Source of the DNA: DASPKW01 sp038244055
GTDB taxonomy: Bacteria > Planctomycetota > Phycisphaerae > Tepidisphaerales > Tepidisphaeraceae
Direction: 5' to 3'
Assembly: GCA_038244055.1 (NCBI GenBank)
Contig: JBBRTW010000038.1
Span: forward strand, 1 to 26,303
Length of the DNA: 26,303 bases
Part shown: positions 22,177 to 26,303 of the stretch, piece by piece
Layout: each line of letters opens with the position of its first letter
How positions within the stretch are numbered: the stretch's first letter is position 1
Notes under the pieces: model-generated
Told to the model about the DNA's origin: nothing
Seen by the model: only the letters and a program-made list of their open reading frames with translations
Database searches by the model: none
Position numbers and translations under genes: made by a program

Positions 22177-25100
22177 CTACGGCTTGAGTGTCACCGACCC
22201 CACATCCACCCAATCCTTCGCATCTTTCAGCCGCAGGGTCAGCGCCTGTCTCTTCTCAGTCGCCTTGCCGAAGTTGGTGATGACGGTGGCCTGCACGGTG
22301 GTCGGGCCGACGAGTTTCTGGTCGCGGTTGCCGTAGAAATGGACTTTGATCTTGTACTCACCCGGCATGAGCTTGCGGAGAATGTATTCCTCCGGGCCGT
22401 AGCCTTGCGTGAAATCGCGCGACATCGCGCCGCCGATGGTGGTGCGGTTGTGGGAGTAGAAGCACTCTTCACCTGTGGGCTCGACGACGTGGAGATCGAT
22501 ATCGGTGTTGTCGGTGTCCCAGGTGAGGACGATGCGGAGGTCGGGGTCGAGGAGTTTGATCAGGCGCGGGTCGAAGGGGTTGGCATGAGTTGCGAGTTGC
22601 GGGTTGCCAGTTGCGAGTAAAGATTGCGAGCGGGCGATGATCCGGTTGGCTTCCATCAGCGCGATCACTTCGATTTCGTCGAAGCGCTGCCACTGGTTCA
22701 TGACGACTTTGTGGAGCAGTTCGAGTGAGCGGGCGTAGTCGGCGGCGGGGCTGGGGCGGCCTTGCATGACCCAGAGCATCGTGCCGACGGACGCGGAGGA
22801 TTCAGCCCGGCCGGCCAGCGCCAGGGCGAGATCGCGGAAGGATTGGGGTTCTTCGGGGCGGAGCTTGGCGACTTTTTCGAAGAGGTCGATGGCCAGATCG
22901 AGCTCGCCCATCTCCTGAAGCTTGTGCGCGGCGATGCGCAGCAGTCGGCCATCATCCAGGCCAAGTTCGGGGATGTTGGTGAGGATTCGAATGGCGAGGG
23001 CGCGCTGGCCATGCTTTTCGAAGAACTCGGCGCAGTCGAGATAGAAGGCGGGCGTGGAGCGGAGTTGCTTGGATTGGTCGGAGTAGAGGGCGTACTGATC
23101 CTCGGGCTTGGCGGCCGCGAGGGCTTTGAGGTAGGGGGCGTCGGGGGACCATTCTTTGATGGTGATGGTGGCGAGGTTGATGTCGCCTTTCGCATCGCCG
23201 GAAGGTTTGCCGGCGTTGTAAATAGTGTCGCGCTGGACTCCCGTGAACGGGCCATGTGGATCGCGGGCGAGCTGCTCGACGGTGCGCTCGTCGGAGCGCC
23301 GGTCATCTCCGGCTGCAACGCCGCCGCCGCCGAATAAGCCTCCGCCGCCGCCCCCACCACCGCCGCCTTGTGCGCGGCCGCCCCCCGCAGCGCCGGCCTC
23401 GCGCTGCGCAGCGGTTGAATTGGACGCCCCTCCTTCGCGCCGTGCCATATCCGATTGATTTCGAGCGCGCTCGCTGCGCCCGCCCCGTTCCAAACCGAGA
23501 GCCGGCCGGCCTTCGCCATGCTCCTGGGGGGCCGAGTCCGCCGGCCGGGGCGAGTTGACGGCCGGGGAGTTCGGCATCGGCGTCGGGAGCGGATGCGGCG
23601 CGGCTCCATCGGCCAGCGCAGCGCCGGCGGTGCCGGCGACGGCCTGGATCTCACCCTTGGTGGCGGGGTTCTTGAATTTCAAATCGGCCGCGTACTCGAA
23701 CTTCTGATTCCACCACGCCAGCCGATTATTCCACATCGCCAGTACGCGGTTGATCTTCGATTCGTTTTCCCCCTTGGCGACCGCGTGGTTCTGCTCGATC
23801 TGCTTCATGAACTCGGTGTAAACCTCGGGGCGTGTCTTGGGGGGGATGATCTTGTACTCCACATACTGCTCGACGCGCTCGAGCACGATCATGGAAGTAA
23901 AGGCGGTCACCAGATTGAATTCCTTGCCCAGCGATGCGATCTCGGATTGATTGCGGTCTTCATCCAGGCCGAGCTCGGAGAGTTTGGCCTGCGCCCAGTA
24001 GCGCGGAATCAGGCCGGTCTCGGTAGCGCCGTCCTGTTTGAGCTCGATGGGGACGGATTGGGTGATGGTCTGGCCGCGGCCGTAGTTGAGCGTGATTTTC
24101 GCGGATTTCGCCAGCAGTTTTCCGGCGATGGTGATGCGGCCTTGAACGGGTTGGGCGACCGAGGGATACACATCGGCGACTTCATCCTTGTTGTACGCGA
24201 CCGAGATCAGAGAGTAGGGCGATGCGGTGAGGGAGGCGACGGCCTGGTCATCGGTGAGCCGGCCGAGGTTGATGTAAGCGCCGCCGGATTTGGCGGAGAG
24301 ATGCCGGAGTAGCGCGTGGTTGGCGCGAGGATCGGCGGTGATGGAGTAGATGGGGGTTTCAACTTTGGCGGGAAGATCCGGGCCGAGGTTGGAGAGGCCA
24401 TCGCTGCAGAGGAGCCAGTAGGCGATCGCCGGCAGTGTCTCATCGCGCGGGGTGTTGCGCTCTGCAACGGTTCGTTTGCCGAACTCGACGGCCGACAGCG
24501 CCGTGCCGCCATCGTAGATGGTCGAGGAGAGATACTTGAGCACTTCAGTCGCATCGCCCTTCTTGATCCAGAATGTCCTGGCGGCATCGGGTGTGTTTCG
24601 GAAGGCGACGACTTCCACGATCACATCGCCGAGCGATTTGATGTGCTTCTCGAGCAGCGCCAGCTCGCGCTTGTGATCGACATCCCCGCGCGAAAGCGAG
24701 GCATCCCAGGCGATGGCGATGCGGGCGGGCTTGATCGACTGGGCATCGACAAGCGCCAGGTCGGCCGGGGGAACGTTGGTGACCGCGAAGTAATAATCCG
24801 TGCGGGCGAACTGCTCGATGGTCTTGGGATCGAGATTTTCAACCGAGATCGCGTATTTGGTTTTCTTCTCGATGGCCACGAGGTTTTTGGGGATCTCGGG
24901 GAGTGCAATCGAGAGAGTCGTCTTGAGCGCGATGTTCTCGAACTTCTGCTCGGCCACGAAGCGGTCCTCCCACTTGGCGAATTTGAGATTGTCCAGGCCG
25001 CCGGCGGCGATCTTCGGCTCAATGGCCGACTTGATCACCTCCACCTTGATCGAAGCGGCGGCCACCGGGCTCTCCCAGTTCAGCGGAAGCGAGTAGGCCA

Positions 25101-25569
25101 GATCGGTGGGCGAAGTCGCCACCAGGTCCGAAACATACTGCACCCGCACCGTCCGCACGCCTCTGGCCGGGATGGGATAGATGCGCGTCCGGAAATTATT
25201 CCCCTGAACCTTCTCGACAATGCCCGGATCGACGCCTTTGCGGACTTCGGTTTCGAAGACGACGCGGGCTTTGTCTTTATCGATGGTGACCGCATCGACG
25301 AGCGTGCCGTTGACATCCAAAGCGTAAGAGCAGACGGCCGCGTTCTCGGGGAGCGGGAAGACGAGCTCTCCTTCGAGAACGCGATCGGCGTCATTGCGGA
25401 AGGTGAGTGTCATCGTCGTCTGCGCGAACTGCCCGGCGATCTCGACATGGATGTCGGCCTTGGAAAGTGCGATGGGATGCGGCTTGTCGCCGTCCTTGAC
25501 CAGGAGCTGAGGGGATTGGGCAAACGTGGCGGTGGAGAAGAGTGCGGCGATGATAAAGGCGAGGCGCAT
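22177..25569 (-). CDS. Exported VIT-domain / von Willebrand A / DUF2135 protein
   Basis: The 1130-residue protein starts with a signal peptide (MRLAFIIAALFSTATFA). A VIT domain (about 20-150) has LTFRNDADRVLEGELVFPLPENA. The vWA domain begins near 275 with intact MIDAS elements DASLS, YDGGTALS and CSDGLSN. A Gln/Gly-rich linker (about 725-760) has a run of ten Gly. A helical TPR-like part (about 815-960) follows, and the C-terminal 110 residues resemble DUF2135 (LTWDTDNTDIDLHVVEPTGEECFYSHN, GYGPEEYILR). VIT-vWA proteins are thought to mediate metal-dependent adhesion in the envelope or outside the cell. AAGGAG lies 5 nt before the ATG at 25569. A stretch of 7-bp repeats lies inside the gene near residues 983-994. 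Confidence 0.85.
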   Translation of the reverse strand: MRLAFIIAALFSTATFAQSPQLLVKDGDKPHPIALSKADIHVEIAGQFAQTTMTLTFRNDADRVLEGELVFPLPENAAVCSYALDVNGTLVDAVTIDKDKARVVFETEVRKGVDPGIVEKVQGNNFRTRIYPIPARGVRTVRVQYVSDLVATSPTDLAYSLPLNWESPVAAASIKVEVIKSAIEPKIAAGGLDNLKFAKWEDRFVAEQKFENIALKTTLSIALPEIPKNLVAIEKKTKYAISVENLDPKTIEQFARTDYYFAVTNVPPADLALVDAQSIKPARIAIAWDASLSRGDVDHKRELALLEKHIKSLGDVIVEVVAFRNTPDAARTFWIKKGDATEVLKYLSSTIYDGGTALSAVEFGKRTVAERNTPRDETLPAIAYWLLCSDGLSNLGPDLPAKVETPIYSITADPRANHALLRHLSAKSGGAYINLGRLTDDQAVASLTASPYSLISVAYNKDEVADVYPSVAQPVQGRITIAGKLLAKSAKITLNYGRGQTITQSVPIELKQDGATETGLIPRYWAQAKLSELGLDEDRNQSEIASLGKEFNLVTAFTSMIVLERVEQYVEYKIIPPKTRPEVYTEFMKQIEQNHAVAKGENESKINRVLAMWNNRLAWWNQKFEYAADLKFKNPATKGEIQAVAGTAGAALADGAAPHPLPTPMPNSPAVNSPRPADSAPQEHGEGRPALGLERGGRSERARNQSDMARREGGASNSTAAQREAGAAGGGRAQGGGGGGGGGGLFGGGGVAAGDDRRSDERTVEQLARDPHGPFTGVQRDTIYNAGKPSGDAKGDINLATITIKEWSPDAPYLKALAAAKPEDQYALYSDQSKQLRSTPAFYLDCAEFFEKHGQRALAIRILTNIPELGLDDGRLLRIAAHKLQEMGELDLAIDLFEKVAKLRPEEPQSFRDLALALAGRAESSASVGTMLWVMQGRPSPAADYARSLELLHKVVMNQWQRFDEIEVIALMEANRIIARSQSLLATGNPQLATHANPFDPRLIKLLDPDLRIVLTWDTDNTDIDLHVVEPTGEECFYSHNRTTIGGAMSRDFTQGYGPEEYILRKLMPGEYKIKVHFYGNRDQKLVGPTTVQATVITNFGKATEKRQALTLRLKDAKDWVDVGSVTLKP
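22587..22628. repeat. Heptamer array inside the VIT/vWA gene, unit GAGTTGC
   Basis: GAGTTGC, GAGTTGC, GGGTTGC, CAGTTGC and GAGTAAA stand in exact 7-bp steps from 22587 to 22621, then GATTGCG. The first three units are identical to the three-unit block found twice in the lipoprotein array 13 kb away. They encode ATGNPQLATHANP between a helical part and the DUF2135 domain, and the frame is kept. Only one arm is present. Confidence 0.75.
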
Positions 25570-25802
25570 AAAAACTCCTTGTGGCTGAGGGCCTATCGTG
25601 GCTTGGACGCGGGGGAGGGGGGAAAGTTTCGGGGGTGGGGCGAAGGCCTCAATAATCCAAATCATGAGGTTTTCCGGACCGGCATACGCGGACTCAACAT
25701 TAAATTGATGAGCTGGAGCCTTATGCGGAGTTTCTGATGTCGCTGGACGCGCTCCGAAAGCGGACCGGCTAAAATCGGAAGCAGTGTGGGATCGATGCCG
25801 CT

Positions 25803-26166
25803 TCAGGGTTTGGCGGTATCGGCCGGTGGGACATCCCAGAGGGCGATTGTTTTGTCGATGGCACACGCGGCCACTTGTTTGCCATCGGGGCTGAAAGAGG
25901 CATCGATGACGATGGACTCGAGGCGGAAGCGGGCGATTTCTTTCCCAGTGGCGGCATCCCAGAGGGTTGCGCATCGGTCGTAGCCACCGGTGACCAGAAG
26001 GCGGCCGTTAGGGCTGAACGCGGCCTTTTTCATTCGGGCGTCCTGGTTTGGCAGGCTAAGTAGCTCAACTCCAGTGGCTGCATCCCAGATTCTGCAGGTT
26101 CCATCAACACTTGCGGAGGCAAGGCGGGCTCCATCGGGGCTGAATGCGATTCCATGGACATCTTTC
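25803..26166 (-). pseudogene. WD40-repeat protein, 5' end cut off by an insertion sequence
   Basis: On the minus strand a frame ending in TGA (25803-25805) encodes about three WD40 blades: HGIAFSPDGARLASASVDGTCRIWDAATG, KAAFSPNGRLLVTGGYDRCATLWDAATG and ASFSPDGKQVAACAIDKTIALWDVPP. The frame hits a TAA at 26175-26177 with no good start before it; the first ATG is at 26033, in the middle of a blade. Next to the break a transposase starts on the + strand. The most likely history is insertion into a longer WD40 gene. The remaining piece is the C-terminal end of the propeller; the missing start should lie beyond the element. Confidence 0.75.
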
Positions 26167-26303
26167 GTAATTGTTTACCGCCTCTCCCGCACCTTTTCCA
26201 TCGGGCGGCGTAGATACTCCTGGCATGGAGGCCGATCCCACCCATTTCCCGTCGCCCATTTGTCCTGGTTGTGCCCGGCGTGATCGCCGGATCGCCGAAT
26301 TAG
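26167..26303 (+). mobile_element. Left end of an IS66-type insertion sequence (continues past window)
   Basis: The WD40 similarity ends near 26166, and the next bases, GTAATTGTTTACCGCC, begin with GTAA, as IS66-family ends often do. The transposase start follows 58 bp later. The right end is outside the window, so the exact boundary and the 8-bp target duplication typical of the family cannot be checked. Confidence 0.6.
26225..26303 (+). CDS. IS66-family transposase, N-terminal fragment
   Basis: The ATG at 26225 opens a frame that runs off the window (26 codons): MEADPTHFPSP, then ICPGCARRDRRIAEL. A CPGC pair followed at once by an Arg/Asp-rich start of a leucine-type coiled coil is the standard N-terminus of TnpC-like IS66/ISBst12 transposases, which have a zinc-finger-like CxxC and a coiled coil before the catalytic DDE domain. 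No TnpA or TnpB gene is seen before it, as in the single-gene ISBst12 group. Confidence 0.75.
   Translation, partial: MEADPTHFPSPICPGCARRDRRIAEL

Noticed and set aside
25570..25802. Possible gene in the spacer between the vWA gene and the WD40 fragment
   Set aside because: Only short frames with no motif or ribosome site; a G-rich stretch near 25610-25640 is the only feature.

Overview
The window looks like chromosomal sequence from a GC-rich bacterium, most likely a planctomycete (Phycisphaerae-like). This is inferred from gene style, short lipoproteins, a VIT/vWA protein and the type of intergenic repeats; no rRNA, tRNA or CRISPR array is visible to confirm it. Genes are mostly single units or pairs on both strands, not one large operon.

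Layout, left to right. Positions 1-114 hold the tail of an unidentified + strand gene. On the minus strand follow a D-threonine-aldolase-like PLP enzyme (165-1262) and a giant two-ring Clp/Hsp100-type AAA+ ATPase (1458-4832). Divergent from it is uxaE, tagaturonate epimerase (4965-6251). Next come an orphan TIGR02574-type antitoxin, a small cupin, a secreted CAP-domain protein and a metallo-beta-lactamase-fold protein with a degraded metal site. A lipoprotein with an HExxH motif (9071-10255), an acylphosphatase, an ABC-2 permease, argS (minus), a TPR protein and an AI-2E-family membrane protein follow. The AI-2E gene overlaps antisense with an MFS transporter of the ACS type. The right third holds a redoxin-like protein without cysteines, an ActP-like sodium/solute symporter with its DUF485 partner, a large VIT-vWA-DUF2135 protein, and a WD40 gene cut by an IS66-type insertion sequence that runs off the window.

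Two things stand out. First, the Clp-like ATPase has a dead-looking first AAA ring, an intact second ring, and a C-terminal extension that strongly resembles the PCRF domain of peptide chain release factors RF1/RF2 but lacks the GGQ hydrolase domain. I know of no described system of this kind; a ribosome-linked unfoldase is one hypothesis. Second, at least six places carry tandem repeats with a strict 7-bp period, usually as two inverted arms able to form long hairpins. Each locus has its own unit sequence, but all share the period and a related core. Two of them lie inside coding sequences, one splitting the signal peptide of the lipoprotein by about 192 nt in frame.

Other signals: at least three genes have a -10 box placed 6-8 nt before the start codon, which predicts leaderless mRNAs. 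A perfect 27-bp inverted repeat lies between the CAP and MBL genes. The 233 bp at 25570-25802 and the 344 bp at 6759-7102 hold no gene I can recognise.
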